A stretch of 64,000 bases of DNA. Origin: Gemmatimonadota bacterium (GTDB lineage: Bacteria; Gemmatimonadota; Gemmatimonadetes; Longimicrobiales; Gaopeijiaceae). A model generated the notes under the pieces. The model was not told where the DNA came from and made no database searches. It saw only the letters and a program-made list of their open reading frames with translations. Of the stretch, positions 18,663 to 27,740 are shown piece by piece; the stretch's first letter is position 1; each line of letters begins with the position of its first letter. The stretch is taken from positions 1 to 64,000 of the forward strand of contig JAJDYN010000021.1 of assembly GCA_022825135.1 (NCBI GenBank). The letters run 5' to 3'. A program made the position numbers and the translations under genes.

Positions 18663-19170
18663 CCCGTTCGGCGCGTTGCGCCGTATGCTCCTGGCGGCGC
18701 TGCTTTGCGTCCTGCCGCTTGTGTCCGGCTGCTACACCTACCGCCTGGTGGAGGAAGCGCCGGTAGGTTCGGTGGCCAGACTGCGCGTACCGATCCAGTC
18801 GGCGATTGTCGATCCCAACTCGCCGCCGGAGACGGTGGCCATCGAAGGGCTGATCATCAGCTTCGGGGATACCATCTCGTTCGAAGCCAGCAATCGGCAG
18901 GTCATCGGCGCGTTCCGCGAAGTCGTGCAGTACGACACTCTGCAGGTGGCCCGGGACGGGCTCGCGAGCATCGAGGTGCGCGAGTTCTCGAGGACGCGGA
19001 GCGTTGTCCTCGGCGTCGCCGTGGCTGCGGGAACCGCCGGCCTGGCCCTTGCCGCGCTCGGCGTCGAGGGCGGGGAGGCCGGTGACCGGCCCGGCGAGGG
19101 AGGCACGCAGAGCTTTACCGCAGGCCTCGCCGTCGGCGTGGGGGCGCTCGGAAGATTGTTCGGGCGGTAG
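18649..19170 (+). CDS. Lipoprotein with C-terminal glycine-rich membrane segment, unknown function
   Basis: 173 residues from ATG 18649, which overlaps the end of the previous gene (a start at 18685 is also possible). The signal MLLAALLCVLPLVSGC has a perfect VSGC lipobox. The middle (about 35-120) looks like a beta-rich domain; near the C-terminus is a hydrophobic Ala/Gly stretch (VVLGVAVAAGTAGLALAAL) resembling a glycine-zipper or membrane hairpin, then a second one (FTAGLAVGVGALGRLF). Function unknown; probably translated with the preceding lipoprotein. Confidence 0.65.
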   Translation: MWRSDPFGALRRMLLAALLCVLPLVSGCYTYRLVEEAPVGSVARLRVPIQSAIVDPNSPPETVAIEGLIISFGDTISFEASNRQVIGAFREVVQYDTLQVARDGLASIEVREFSRTRSVVLGVAVAAGTAGLALAALGVEGGEAGDRPGEGGTQSFTAGLAVGVGALGRLFGR

Positions 19171-19347
19171 CGCGAGACATCCATCTCGCGCCGGGGCGTT
19201 CGGGACTTGGCGTCCGGACCCCGGCCTTCACTGATGAATCGGGTCGCGTTAGCTTTTAATGCTGCACGGGAGATGCCTCCCCTGTGGCACCAACCGCTAC
19301 GCAATCGACAACGCTTCTCGGCCGAACGGCGCCTGAGGGGGTGGACC

Positions 19348-19698
19348 ATGGGCGATCTGCTGCAGGAACTCGACAGGGAGCATGTGCGCACCGATCTGCC
19401 GGACTTCGCCGCGGGCGACACGGTACGGGTCCGCTACCGGGTTCGCGAGGGCCGCAAGGAGCGAATCCAGGTCTTCGAGGGGGTGTGTATCGCCCGGCGC
19501 GGCGGGGGCATGGGCGAGACCTTCACCGTGCGCAAGATCTCCGGGGGTATTGGAGTGGAGCGCATCTTCCCCTACCTGTCGCCCTGGATCGAGGGCGTCG
19601 AAATAGTGCGGCGGGGGCGCGTGCGGCGGGCCAAGCTCTACTATTTGCGCGGCTTGCGGGGCAAAGCGGCGCGCATTCCAGAGAAGCGCACCCGCTGA
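19348..19698 (+). CDS. rplS: 50S ribosomal protein bL19
   Basis: 116 residues, normal length. Located at the 30S-50S interface. Conserved [46 protein letters not shown] and [21 protein letters not shown] 19348 chosen because the family starts at MGDLLQELD; an in-frame start at 19207 is an over-extension. Normally directly after trmD; here the SusC/SusD module intervenes, so it needs its own promoter within 19171-19347, where GTTAGCTTTTAATGC offers a TTTAAT -10-like hexamer and GGGAG-ATGC-CTCCC (19269-19282) a small hairpin. Confidence 0.95.
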   Translation: MGDLLQELDREHVRTDLPDFAAGDTVRVRYRVREGRKERIQVFEGVCIARRGGGMGETFTVRKISGGIGVERIFPYLSPWIEGVEIVRRGRVRRAKLYYLRGLRGKAARIPEKRTR

Positions 19699-19711
19699 CG
19701 CCACTCCGGCG

Positions 19712-20359
19712 ATGACGCCGGGACAGAACGTTGATTCGGGGCTCCGGATCCCGCTCGACTACGAGCGCGGGTTCTGGAGCCGCGGTCTTTTCGGCGTCGC
19801 TGGAGTGGACGAAGCGGGTCGTGGGCCGCTGGCGGGTCCGGTGATGGCCGCTGCCGTGGTTTTGCCGCGGGGCGTCGGCGTGGAGGGGGCGGACGACTCG
19901 AAGCGAATCTCGCGGGAGGAACGGGAGGAGGTGGCGCGGCGCGTTCGCGAGCAGGCCGTCGCCGTAACGGTGGGGGCCGCCTCCGCGCGAGAGATCGACG
20001 GCATCAACATCCTGCGGGCGACGGCGCGTGCCATGGAGCGCGCGATTCGCCGCCTGCCGAGGCGGCCCGACCACGTCGTAGTGGATGGCCTGCCGGTGCG
20101 CGACCTCCCCTGGGAGCACGAAGCGGTGGTGGGCGGCGACGGTCTGGTGCACTCGATCGCGTGTGCCTCCATCGTGGCCAAGGTGTGCCGCGACCGGCTC
20201 ATGAGCCGCCTCGCGCGCCGCTACCCCGAGTACGGCTGGGACCGGAACATGGGGTACGGCACGGAGGAGCACCGCGCCGCCATCCGGAGTTTCGGCCCTA
20301 CGCCCCATCATCGCCTGACTTTCGGGCTCGAGCAGCTGGAGTTGGCCGTCCGTGGATGA
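19712..20359 (+). CDS. rnhB: Ribonuclease HII
   Basis: 215 residues. Cleaves the RNA strand of RNA-DNA hybrids and single ribonucleotides in DNA. Metal-binding acidic residues: Asp33 and Glu34 in GVDEAGRGPLAGPV, Asp125 in VVVDG, Asp161 in ASIVAKVCRD. The C-terminal GYGTEEHRAAI and HHRLTF blocks are present. It follows rplS by 13 bases, keeping the common rplS-rnhB pair. Confidence 0.95.
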   Translation: MTPGQNVDSGLRIPLDYERGFWSRGLFGVAGVDEAGRGPLAGPVMAAAVVLPRGVGVEGADDSKRISREEREEVARRVREQAVAVTVGAASAREIDGINILRATARAMERAIRRLPRRPDHVVVDGLPVRDLPWEHEAVVGGDGLVHSIACASIVAKVCRDRLMSRLARRYPEYGWDRNMGYGTEEHRAAIRSFGPTPHHRLTFGLEQLELAVRG

Positions 20360-20483
20360 ACCCGCGCGCGAATGCCGCCGGGAGTTCGTCCGCGGGCCGC
20401 CCGGTTAATGATGGTGGAAGAAGCGGAGCCGTCCTCCCCGGTGTAGATGGCTCGGAGGGCGGGCTGCCATGTATCTTGCGGTC

Positions 20484-20556
<73 letters not shown>

Positions 20557-20624
20557 TGGAAGAAGACGCCGCGCGAAGATCGGGCGCGGCCGGAGCGACG
20601 AGGCGAAGAAAGGGGGGACAGGGG

Positions 20625-21620
20625 ATGGCGATGGCCGCACCCAACCGGAGGAAGAGGACCCACCGCGGCGTGTGGGCCGGACTCGCGGGCCTGCTGCTGA
20701 CCGGGGTGCTGGGGCTGCTTTTTCTCAGCTTCCGGGAGGCGCCGCTGCCCGAGCTGGCGCCGATCGAGGTGAGCTGGGAGCCCCCCCTGCCCGTTCAGGG
20801 CCATCTCTTCCTCATACGCGTGGCGGCGCCGGTCGTCGACGGGATGGTGTCGGCCACGGGAGAGGCCGGGGGCGAGGAGCTTCACTTCCAGCCGGCCGGT
20901 CCTGTGGCGGAGGGCCCGGCGCCGGTCCCGGACGAGGGCGGGGAGACGGCCGCCGATATGGTGTTGGCGAGCCTGGCGCCGGTTCCCATCGGAGCCACGG
21001 ATTCCATCGACGCGTGGGTCACGGCGAGCTATGCCGACGGCCGCACCCGGACCGACTCCGTGCGCATCGCGATCGTGGAGGGTGAATACGAGCACGAGCG
21101 GCTGACGGTGGCGCCGCGCTTCGGGTCGCCGTTGAACGAGGAGGACCAGGCGCGGCTGCGCAGCGACCAGGCGAAGGCCAGCCAGGTGGCGCGCGAGGCG
21201 CACGCGACCCCGCGGCTGTGGGGACCCGAGGTGGTGCTCCCGCGCGACTCCCGCGTGACCAGCGGCTTCGGCACCGGACGCGAGTTCAACGGGCAGATCT
21301 CCAGCCGCCACATGGGGCTCGACCTGGCCGGCGCCCCCGGTGACACCGTGCGCGCCCCCGCCGACGGCGTGGTGGCGCTGGTGGACGGCTTCCTGCTGGC
21401 TGGCAACATCGTCTACCTGAACCACGGCGCGGGGCTGCTTACCGGTTACTTCCACCTGAGCGGACAGCTGGTGGAGGCGGGCGACACGGTCACCGCCGGG
21501 ACCCCCATCGGGCTGGTCGGCGCCACAGGCCGGGTCACGGGCCCGCACCTGCACTGGGTGGTGCGCTACGGCACCACCAGCGTCGATCCCCGCAGCCTGC
21601 TGGCGCTGTCGGGAAATTGA
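20625..21620 (+). CDS. M23-family (LytM) peptidase domain protein, membrane-anchored
   Basis: 331 residues. A basic N-terminus and one transmembrane helix (about 14-36, WAGLAGLLLTGVLGLLFL) anchor it in the inner membrane; a beta-rich linker follows, then a C-terminal LytM domain (about 205-331). The zinc ligands of the family are present: His229 and Asp233 (HMGLD) and His308-x-His310 (HLH), so an active cell-wall endopeptidase is plausible. ATG 20625 preferred: a purine-rich AGGGGGGA lies 8-15 bases upstream; further in-frame starts lie inside the tRNA. Its stop overlaps the TTG of the next gene (TTGA). Confidence 0.88.
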   Translation: MAMAAPNRRKRTHRGVWAGLAGLLLTGVLGLLFLSFREAPLPELAPIEVSWEPPLPVQGHLFLIRVAAPVVDGMVSATGEAGGEELHFQPAGPVAEGPAPVPDEGGETAADMVLASLAPVPIGATDSIDAWVTASYADGRTRTDSVRIAIVEGEYEHERLTVAPRFGSPLNEEDQARLRSDQAKASQVAREAHATPRLWGPEVVLPRDSRVTSGFGTGREFNGQISSRHMGLDLAGAPGDTVRAPADGVVALVDGFLLAGNIVYLNHGAGLLTGYFHLSGQLVEAGDTVTAGTPIGLVGATGRVTGPHLHWVVRYGTTSVDPRSLLALSGN

Positions 21621-22753
21621 AGCACGCCGACGTCGTCATCGCCGGCGCCGGCATCATGGGCGCCTCGTGCGCCTGGCACCTGGCCCGCCGCGGCCTGCGC
21701 GTGCTGGTGGCCGAGATGGACGTGGCCCCCGCCATGGGCTCGACCGGCAGAAGCGCCGCCGGCGTGCGCGTTCAGTTCACCACCGCCGCCAACATCGGGC
21801 TTTCCATGTACTCCCTGCCCGTGTACCGGGAGTTTCCGGAGCGTCATGGACACGAGGTCGGCTACCGGGACATCGGCTACCTGCTGCTGGTCCCGGACGA
21901 CAAGTGGGAGCGGCACCTGGAGTCGGTTGCGCTGCAGAAGAGCCTGGGCGCCCCCGTGGAGGTGGTCGATCCGGTCGAGGCCCAGCGCTACGTGGACTTC
22001 GAGACGGAGGGGCTGGCGGGCACCACCTACGGGCCGTGGGACGGGGTGATCGACCCCCACATGGCCACCCACGCCTGGGTGGCGATGGGCCGGGAGCTGG
22101 GGGTGCGCTACCGGTTCTCCTCCCCCGTGACGGGGGTGAGGGCGGAAGGGAAGGGGTGGCGGGTCGAGTGCGGCGGCGAAGTCTTCTCGTGCGCGCACTT
22201 CGTGAACGCCGGGGGCGCGTGGTCGGGCACGGTAGCGGAACTGGCCGGGCTCCACCTCCCCGTGGGACCGAAGCGCATCAACATCTTTCTGAGCGCGCCC
22301 GTGCGCGACACCCGCACCTATCCCCTCACCATCGACCTGGCCACCGGCGTGTACCTGCGCAGCGAAGGCGACCGCGTCCTCTTCGGCCTGGACGACCTCA
22401 CCCAGGCGTACGGCTTCACGGAGGGCGTGAACTGGGACTGGCTCGAGCACGTCTTCCTCACCGGCGTCGAGCGCTTCCCCTGGTGGGAGGACCTCGGGGT
22501 CGACCGCCGGGGGAGCTGGTGGGGGTACTACGGGGTCACCCCGGACAACAGCCCGATCATCGGTTTCAATCCGGGTGCCCGTGGATGGATCGACGCGTGC
22601 GGCTTCTCGGGGCACGGGATCATGCATGCCCCGGCCACCGGGCTCGCCGTGTCGGAACTGATCGCGGACGGCGAGGCGCACACCGTCGACGTGAGCGCCT
22701 TCCGCCACAATCGCTTCGGGGAGGACATCCCCGTCGAGGCCAACATCTTCTGA
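21617..22753 (+). CDS. FAD-dependent oxidoreductase, DAO (glycine/sarcosine/D-amino-acid oxidase) family
   Basis: 378 residues. An N-terminal dinucleotide fold, VVIAGAGIMGASCAWHLARR, binds FAD; STGRSAAGVRVQF is the flavin-contact loop of the sarcosine oxidase-like branch; a C-terminal CGFSGHGIMHAPATG closes the FAD site. It likely oxidises an amine or amino acid; no substrate can be assigned. Start TTG 21617 overlaps the stop of the M23 gene by 4 bases, giving translational coupling. Confidence 0.88.
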   Translation: MKHADVVIAGAGIMGASCAWHLARRGLRVLVAEMDVAPAMGSTGRSAAGVRVQFTTAANIGLSMYSLPVYREFPERHGHEVGYRDIGYLLLVPDDKWERHLESVALQKSLGAPVEVVDPVEAQRYVDFETEGLAGTTYGPWDGVIDPHMATHAWVAMGRELGVRYRFSSPVTGVRAEGKGWRVECGGEVFSCAHFVNAGGAWSGTVAELAGLHLPVGPKRINIFLSAPVRDTRTYPLTIDLATGVYLRSEGDRVLFGLDDLTQAYGFTEGVNWDWLEHVFLTGVERFPWWEDLGVDRRGSWWGYYGVTPDNSPIIGFNPGARGWIDACGFSGHGIMHAPATGLAVSELIADGEAHTVDVSAFRHNRFGEDIPVEANIF

Positions 22754-22842
22754 GGGATGGCCAGCGGCCACCTTTTGGGGGCCGGGACGCGGCCCTACAT
22801 TGCCGGTCGGCGATTCCGCCGCCGTGATCAACGGGAGGGGCA

Positions 22843-24099
22843 GTGACTTCAGTGGCGAGATGGCTCCGGAACGCGCTCGCGATCCTTCCGTTGCTGCTGC
22901 CCGCGACCGCCCACGCCCAGGATGCGGATGCGACGCCGGGCACGGGCAGCGTCTTCGGCCGCATTCTCGACCAGGACACCTTCCGGCCCGTTGCAGGGGT
23001 GGTGGTCCGCATTACCGTCCCGGAGGGGATCCTGCAGGAGATCTCGGGCGAGAACGGCACCTTTCTCATCGATGGCGTTCCCGTGGGCGAGCGAGTGGTG
23101 GTCATGGAGCACATCGCCTACGGCGAATACGCGCAGCACGTGGGCGTCGAGGCGGGCAGGGATCTGAGGATCGAGGCGTTCATGTCGCCGCGCGCCATCC
23201 AGTTCCAGCCCCTCGTGGTCGAGGCGCTCAGCGAAGTCGAGCGCCGCCGGCTCACTTCCGGGTTCAGCGTCAACGAGATCCCCGCGGAGGAAATCGAACA
23301 GGCGGCTCAGACGGGCCAGCACCTCGGGGATCTGCTGCGGGGCGGCATGTCCGGCATACGCGTGCGCGGCGGCATCCGGCCCGGGGACTACCTGTGCGTG
23401 GAGTACCGGGGCAGCGGAGCCGGCGTCTGCGACGAGATCGCCGTCTACCTGGACGGAGTTGCGATTGCGGACCCCGGACAGATCTATTCGAGCCTGTCCC
23501 TGGACGATATCGATCGGGTGGAGGTTCTTTCGCCTCTGGAGGCGGTCGTCCGCTACGGAGACCGGGGGGCGAGAGGCGCGCTGATCATCGAGTCCCGGGT
23601 GCCGAGCCTTCCGGAGCGGCAAAACCCCTTCCGCACCTCTTCCAGGCGAGGCTACGACTGGTCGCTGGAGGAGGAGTCGCACCCGTCGGCGAAGGTCTTC
23701 GGGAACACGATTCTGGCCAACGCGCTCGGCGTGGGACTCGGGTACCTGACGCTCAGGCAATGCGTGGGGACCGTCACCACCGACCACGGCCCGCGGTTCG
23801 ACACCCAGTGCGGGGCTCTGACCACGATGGGGACCGGCGTGTTCGCGCTGAGCCTGCCCGGCGCTGTCGGCAGCATGGCGGCGACGCGCTCGGGGAGCAC
23901 GCGGCGGTCGCGCGGGCGGTTCTTTCACGTCGCCATGGCGGGACTGATCTCGACGACCGCGGGATACGTGATGCTGATGCACGGCGAGGATCCGGAGTAC
24001 AGGAACAACTCCCTCCGCATCGGCGGCATCCTGACGATGACCGTGGGCACGCCGTTGCTGCTGACCATTTCCGACCGCTTTTTCCGATACAGCCGCTGA
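22843..24099 (+). CDS. Exported protein with regulatory-like Ig domain and TonB-receptor plug, no barrel
   Basis: 418 residues. Signal peptide (LPLLLPATAHAQ), then a carboxypeptidase-regulatory-like domain (SVFGRILDQDTFRPVAGVVV, about 35-110) and a plug-like domain (IPAEEIEQAAQTGQHLGDLL; AVYLDGVAIADPG; VEVLSPLEAVVRYGDRGARG). Instead of a 22-strand barrel there are only about 150 further residues with two to three hydrophobic helices (LANALGVGLGYLTL, MAGLISTTAGYVMLM). GTG 22843 has GGAGGGG just upstream. Function unknown; possibly a signalling or docking derivative of a SusC-type receptor (inference). Confidence 0.75.
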   Translation: MTSVARWLRNALAILPLLLPATAHAQDADATPGTGSVFGRILDQDTFRPVAGVVVRITVPEGILQEISGENGTFLIDGVPVGERVVVMEHIAYGEYAQHVGVEAGRDLRIEAFMSPRAIQFQPLVVEALSEVERRRLTSGFSVNEIPAEEIEQAAQTGQHLGDLLRGGMSGIRVRGGIRPGDYLCVEYRGSGAGVCDEIAVYLDGVAIADPGQIYSSLSLDDIDRVEVLSPLEAVVRYGDRGARGALIIESRVPSLPERQNPFRTSSRRGYDWSLEEESHPSAKVFGNTILANALGVGLGYLTLRQCVGTVTTDHGPRFDTQCGALTTMGTGVFALSLPGAVGSMAATRSGSTRRSRGRFFHVAMAGLISTTAGYVMLMHGEDPEYRNNSLRIGGILTMTVGTPLLLTISDRFFRYSR

Positions 24100-24104
24100 G
24101 GCCC

Positions 24105-25709
24105 ATGAATCGCTTTTCCATCCGCCGCGCGCTCGTCGTCTGGCTGGCCGCCGTCGTCCTGCCGGCAGGCGCCGGGGCCCAGTCGTCCCTTTCGCTTTCC
24201 GAAGCCACCATCGCGGACATCAACGCGGCCTTCGACGCCGGCTCGCTCACTGCGGAGCGGCTGGTTGAACTCTACCTGGCGCGCATCGAGGCCTACGACG
24301 ACCAGGGGCCGGAGCTCAACGCCGTCCTGACGCTCAACCCGCAGGCGCTTGAGAGGGCCAGGGCGCTCGACGAGGAGCGGCGCGCCCAGGGCCCCCGTTC
24401 GCTGCTGCACGGCATCCCGGTGCTGCTCAAGGACAACGTCGATACCGGCGACATGCCCACCACCGCGGGGTCGCTCCTGCTGAAGGGTTCGGTTCCGCCC
24501 GACGACGCCTTCATCGTGCGCAAGCTCCGGGAGGCGGGAGCCATCATCCTGGCCAAGCTCAACATGAGCGAGTTCGCGTCGGGAGTGCAGCTCAGCTCCA
24601 TCGACGGGCCCATGAGGAACCCGCACGACCTGACCCGCAATCCGTCCGGTTCCTCCGGCGGGACTGGCGTGGCCATCGCCGCCTCCTACGGCCAGCTCGG
24701 GATCGGCACCGACACCGGAGGCTCCGTGCGCGGCCCTTCCACCGCCAACGGCATCGCCGGGCTCAAGCCCACGCACGGGCTGCTCAGCCGGGACGGCATC
24801 GTGCCGCTCGCGCTCTCCTTCGACACGGCCGGCCCGATGGCCCGCCACGTCTACGACGTTGCGGCAATGATGAACGTGATGGTGGGCGTGGACCCCGCCG
24901 ACGAGGCGACGCTGGCCAGCGAGGGGCGCTACGAGACCGACTACACCGCGTTCCTGGACGCGGACGCGCTGGATGGCGCCCGCATCGGCGTCGCGCGCGA
25001 CTTTCTGGGCTACGACGACGAGGTCGACTGGATCATCGAGGCGGGGCTGGACGCCATGCGCGCCGCCGGGGCCACGGTGGTGGACGTGCGCTACCCGCCG
25101 TGGCTGCTCGAGGCCAAGGCCCAGTACTACCAGACCATCCGCTGGCGCGAGTTCAAGCCGCAGATCGAGGCGTATCTCGCCGACCTGGCGCCCGGGTATC
25201 CGCGCACGCTCGAGGAGATGATCGAGCGTGCCACGAAGATCCTCGCGGCTCCCCCGGAGGGCGGCGTCCCCAACCCCACGCGCTGGACCCTCTTCGAGCA
25301 GGAGCTGAACACCGGCACTCCGGACGACTACCTGTACAGGGCGATGAGCGACCACGGCCTGCCGCTGGTGCGGGCGAACCTGGAGGGGCTGCTGGATGCG
25401 AACGATCTCGACGCGATCGTCTATCCGACCTCGCCGACCCGACCCGGCCAGGCGGGGGTCTACCGGGGTTCCTCGTCACCAAATCCTGCGCCGTCCGCGA
25501 CCAACCTCGCCAACCTTAGCGGGCTTCCCGACCTGATCGTGCCGGCCGGCTATACGAGCAACCGGCTGCCCGTCGGGATCTCGTTCTTCGGCCGGCCCTT
25601 CAGCGAGGGCCGGCTGTTCGCCCTGGGCTACGCCTTCGAGCAGGCGACCCGCGTGCGCCGCGATCCGGTGCACGCTCCGCCGCTGCCCGGGGAGACGATC
25701 CGGCGCTAG
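24105..25709 (+). CDS. Secreted amidase, amidase-signature family
   Basis: 534 residues. Signal peptide (LPAGAGAQ) implies export. The Ser-cis-Ser-Lys triad is visible: Lys109 in LLKDNVDT, the Ser-Ser of GSSGGT at 183-184, and the nucleophile Ser207 in DTGGSVRGPS. Hydrolyses an amide; relatives act on peptide amides, fatty amides or Glu-tRNA(Gln), but export excludes GatA. ATG 24105, 5 bases after the preceding gene, suggests co-transcription. Confidence 0.9.
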   Translation: MNRFSIRRALVVWLAAVVLPAGAGAQSSLSLSEATIADINAAFDAGSLTAERLVELYLARIEAYDDQGPELNAVLTLNPQALERARALDEERRAQGPRSLLHGIPVLLKDNVDTGDMPTTAGSLLLKGSVPPDDAFIVRKLREAGAIILAKLNMSEFASGVQLSSIDGPMRNPHDLTRNPSGSSGGTGVAIAASYGQLGIGTDTGGSVRGPSTANGIAGLKPTHGLLSRDGIVPLALSFDTAGPMARHVYDVAAMMNVMVGVDPADEATLASEGRYETDYTAFLDADALDGARIGVARDFLGYDDEVDWIIEAGLDAMRAAGATVVDVRYPPWLLEAKAQYYQTIRWREFKPQIEAYLADLAPGYPRTLEEMIERATKILAAPPEGGVPNPTRWTLFEQELNTGTPDDYLYRAMSDHGLPLVRANLEGLLDANDLDAIVYPTSPTRPGQAGVYRGSSSPNPAPSATNLANLSGLPDLIVPAGYTSNRLPVGISFFGRPFSEGRLFALGYAFEQATRVRRDPVHAPPLPGETIRR

Positions 25710-25773
25710 AGGCGTCGCTTCGCTGCCCCGAATCCATCACCCCACCTCACCCGGCCCCTTTACGGACGAGACC

Positions 25774-26793
25774 ATGCCCACTGCGCCCGACCGCGAGAAG
25801 GTCGCCCGCTGGAACGCCATCCTCAAGCCGTATTGGGGCCCTGACACCGGCGCCAGCGTTCGACAGCTGCTCACCTCCGCCATCCCCTTTGCGGTGCTCT
25901 GGTACGCCGCCCTGCGCAGTCTCGAAGTGGGGTACTGGCTGACCATCCTGCTCGCGATGCCGACCGCCGGCTTCATGATGCGGCTCTTCATGATCCAGCA
26001 CGACTGCGGACATGGATCGTTCTTTCGCTCGCACGCGGCGCGGCAGTGGCTCGGGCGCTGCATCGGCGTCCTGCTCCTGACCCCGTATGACTATTGGAAG
26101 CGCACCCACGCCTACCATCACGCCCACTCGGGCGACCTGGATTTTCGCGGCTTCGGCGACATCGACACCTTCACGGTGCGCGAGTACCTGTCATGGCCCT
26201 GGTATCGCCGGCTTCGCTACCGGCTGTACCGGCATCCGTTCGTGCTCTTCGTGCTCGGGCCGATGTTCATCTTCCTCATCAAGCACCGGTTCCCCTGGGA
26301 CGTGCCGGCGCGCTGGAAGCAGGCGTGGCGCGGGGTCTTCTGGACGAACCTGGCGCTGGTGGCCGTGGTGGTGCTGATGGGCGAGACGCTCGGGTACGGG
26401 CGCTTCCTGCTGACCCACGCGCCGGTTCAGGTCTTCGCCACCACGGCCGGCGTCTGGATGTTCTACGTGCAGCACCAGTTCGAGCAGACCTACTGGGACC
26501 GGCACGAAGACTGGGATTACTACGATGCGTCGCTCTACGGAAGCTCGTACCTGGTCCTTCCGGCTCCGCTCCGGTGGCTGTCGGCGAACATCGGCTTCCA
26601 CCATGTGCACCACATGAGCATGCGCATCCCCAACTACAAGCTCCAGCGGGCGCACGAGGAGAACGAGGAGTTCCACGTGGTGCGGGAAGTCCGTGTTCGT
26701 GACACGCTGAAGCTCATCAACCTGGCGCTGTGGGACGAGGATCGGCGCCGCCTGATCCGGTTCAGGGACCTGAAGGCGTTGCAGCCCGCGTGA
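25774..26793 (+). CDS. Fatty acid desaturase (membrane di-iron)
   Basis: 339 residues. Integral membrane enzyme with the three histidine boxes HDCGH, HAYHHAH and HHVHH that hold the di-iron centre, and about four membrane helices between them. The arrangement is like acyl-lipid omega-6/delta-12 desaturases. Introduces double bonds into membrane acyl chains, adjusting fluidity. ATG 25774 lacks a strong ribosome-binding site. Confidence 0.9.
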   Translation: MPTAPDREKVARWNAILKPYWGPDTGASVRQLLTSAIPFAVLWYAALRSLEVGYWLTILLAMPTAGFMMRLFMIQHDCGHGSFFRSHAARQWLGRCIGVLLLTPYDYWKRTHAYHHAHSGDLDFRGFGDIDTFTVREYLSWPWYRRLRYRLYRHPFVLFVLGPMFIFLIKHRFPWDVPARWKQAWRGVFWTNLALVAVVVLMGETLGYGRFLLTHAPVQVFATTAGVWMFYVQHQFEQTYWDRHEDWDYYDASLYGSSYLVLPAPLRWLSANIGFHHVHHMSMRIPNYKLQRAHEENEEFHVVREVRVRDTLKLINLALWDEDRRRLIRFRDLKALQPA

Positions 26794-26909
26794 GGTCGGC
26801 CCTCCTCAGCGCGTGAGGTCCGCTTCTTTCAACGCCCAGGGTCCGCCCCGCTCGGGCGCGCGCCGGCTGCGGCTGAGCACGCTGCGCTTCCCGGGCCGCG
26901 GATGATCGG

Positions 26910-27644
26910 TCAGCTGGACGACGAAGCGGCGATGCTGGCCACGACCGCGGCCTGAGTGGCGGCGATGGCAGCCTGAGACGCCGCAACCGCCGCCTTGACT
27001 GCGTTCCGGGCGGCGATGGCGGGGTGACCGGCCCCCGCGGCGAAGGGTTCTCCGGCGGTGATGGCCTTCAGGCGCGCCTTGCGCTCCTTGAGTTCCTTGC
27101 GCTCGAAGTGGATCCTCAGCGAACCGGTGGCGTGCGCCAGAGACAGGACGACGCCCAATCCGGCTTCAATGTCGCCATCGCCCATGACGGCGTCCCGCAT
27201 GCCGGAGATGAGCCTGCGCTCGGGCCCCGGATCGATGGTGGGATAGAGCTTGCGCCTGAAGACGAGCAGGATCTGCGACTCCTTCGTGCGCAGGATGCCG
27301 CGGCGGCAGAGTCCCAGGGCGGTGCGGTGCCGGAGGCGCCTGAGGTTGCCGAAGGTGGATACCCAGGAGGATGCGCGTCGACGCCTCTTCGAGTTGCGAA
27401 CCCTGTCCAGGGCTTCGGCCATGATCTCGTTCCGGGGCCGGCCCGCAACCGGGGCCGCTTCCACGAACGCCTTCTTGCTCTCCTCGATGCGAATGACGCC
27501 GGCAAGCGCGAGTTCGGCGAGGACGGCGCCGCCCATGGCGAGATTGTAGAAGCCGGCCCGGTAGTCCACGGTGCCCTTGCGGTCGCGGAGCACCAGGAGC
27601 AGAAGCTGTTCATGCAGATGGAGGTCGTGGCGGGAGGATGACAT
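26910..27644 (-). CDS. GPP34 (Golgi phosphoprotein 3-like) family protein
   Basis: 244 residues. The N-terminus (LHLHEQLLLLVLRDRKGTVD, then GGAVLAELALAGVI) is the GPP34 signature; in eukaryotes this fold binds phosphatidylinositol-4-phosphate at the Golgi, while bacterial roles are unknown. The C-terminus (about 215-244) is an Ala-rich repeat of AAVAASQAA/AAIAATQAA form ending in Ser4, unlike the family core. The ATG (27644) has no clear ribosome-binding site. Divergent from the propeller gene, sharing a 96-base intergenic region. The 116 bases downstream, to the desaturase, hold nothing recognisable. Confidence 0.8.
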   Translation of the reverse strand: MSSSRHDLHLHEQLLLLVLRDRKGTVDYRAGFYNLAMGGAVLAELALAGVIRIEESKKAFVEAAPVAGRPRNEIMAEALDRVRNSKRRRRASSWVSTFGNLRRLRHRTALGLCRRGILRTKESQILLVFRRKLYPTIDPGPERRLISGMRDAVMGDGDIEAGLGVVLSLAHATGSLRIHFERKELKERKARLKAITAGEPFAAGAGHPAIAARNAVKAAVAASQAAIAATQAAVVASIAASSSS

Positions 27645-27740
27645 GGAGGGGTGCCGGTTGGATGGTTGCCGGGTGCGCTCAGGCTCAATACTCCACACTT
27701 TGAACGCCTGTTTCGCAAGCGGGCGGAGGGACGAGATCCA

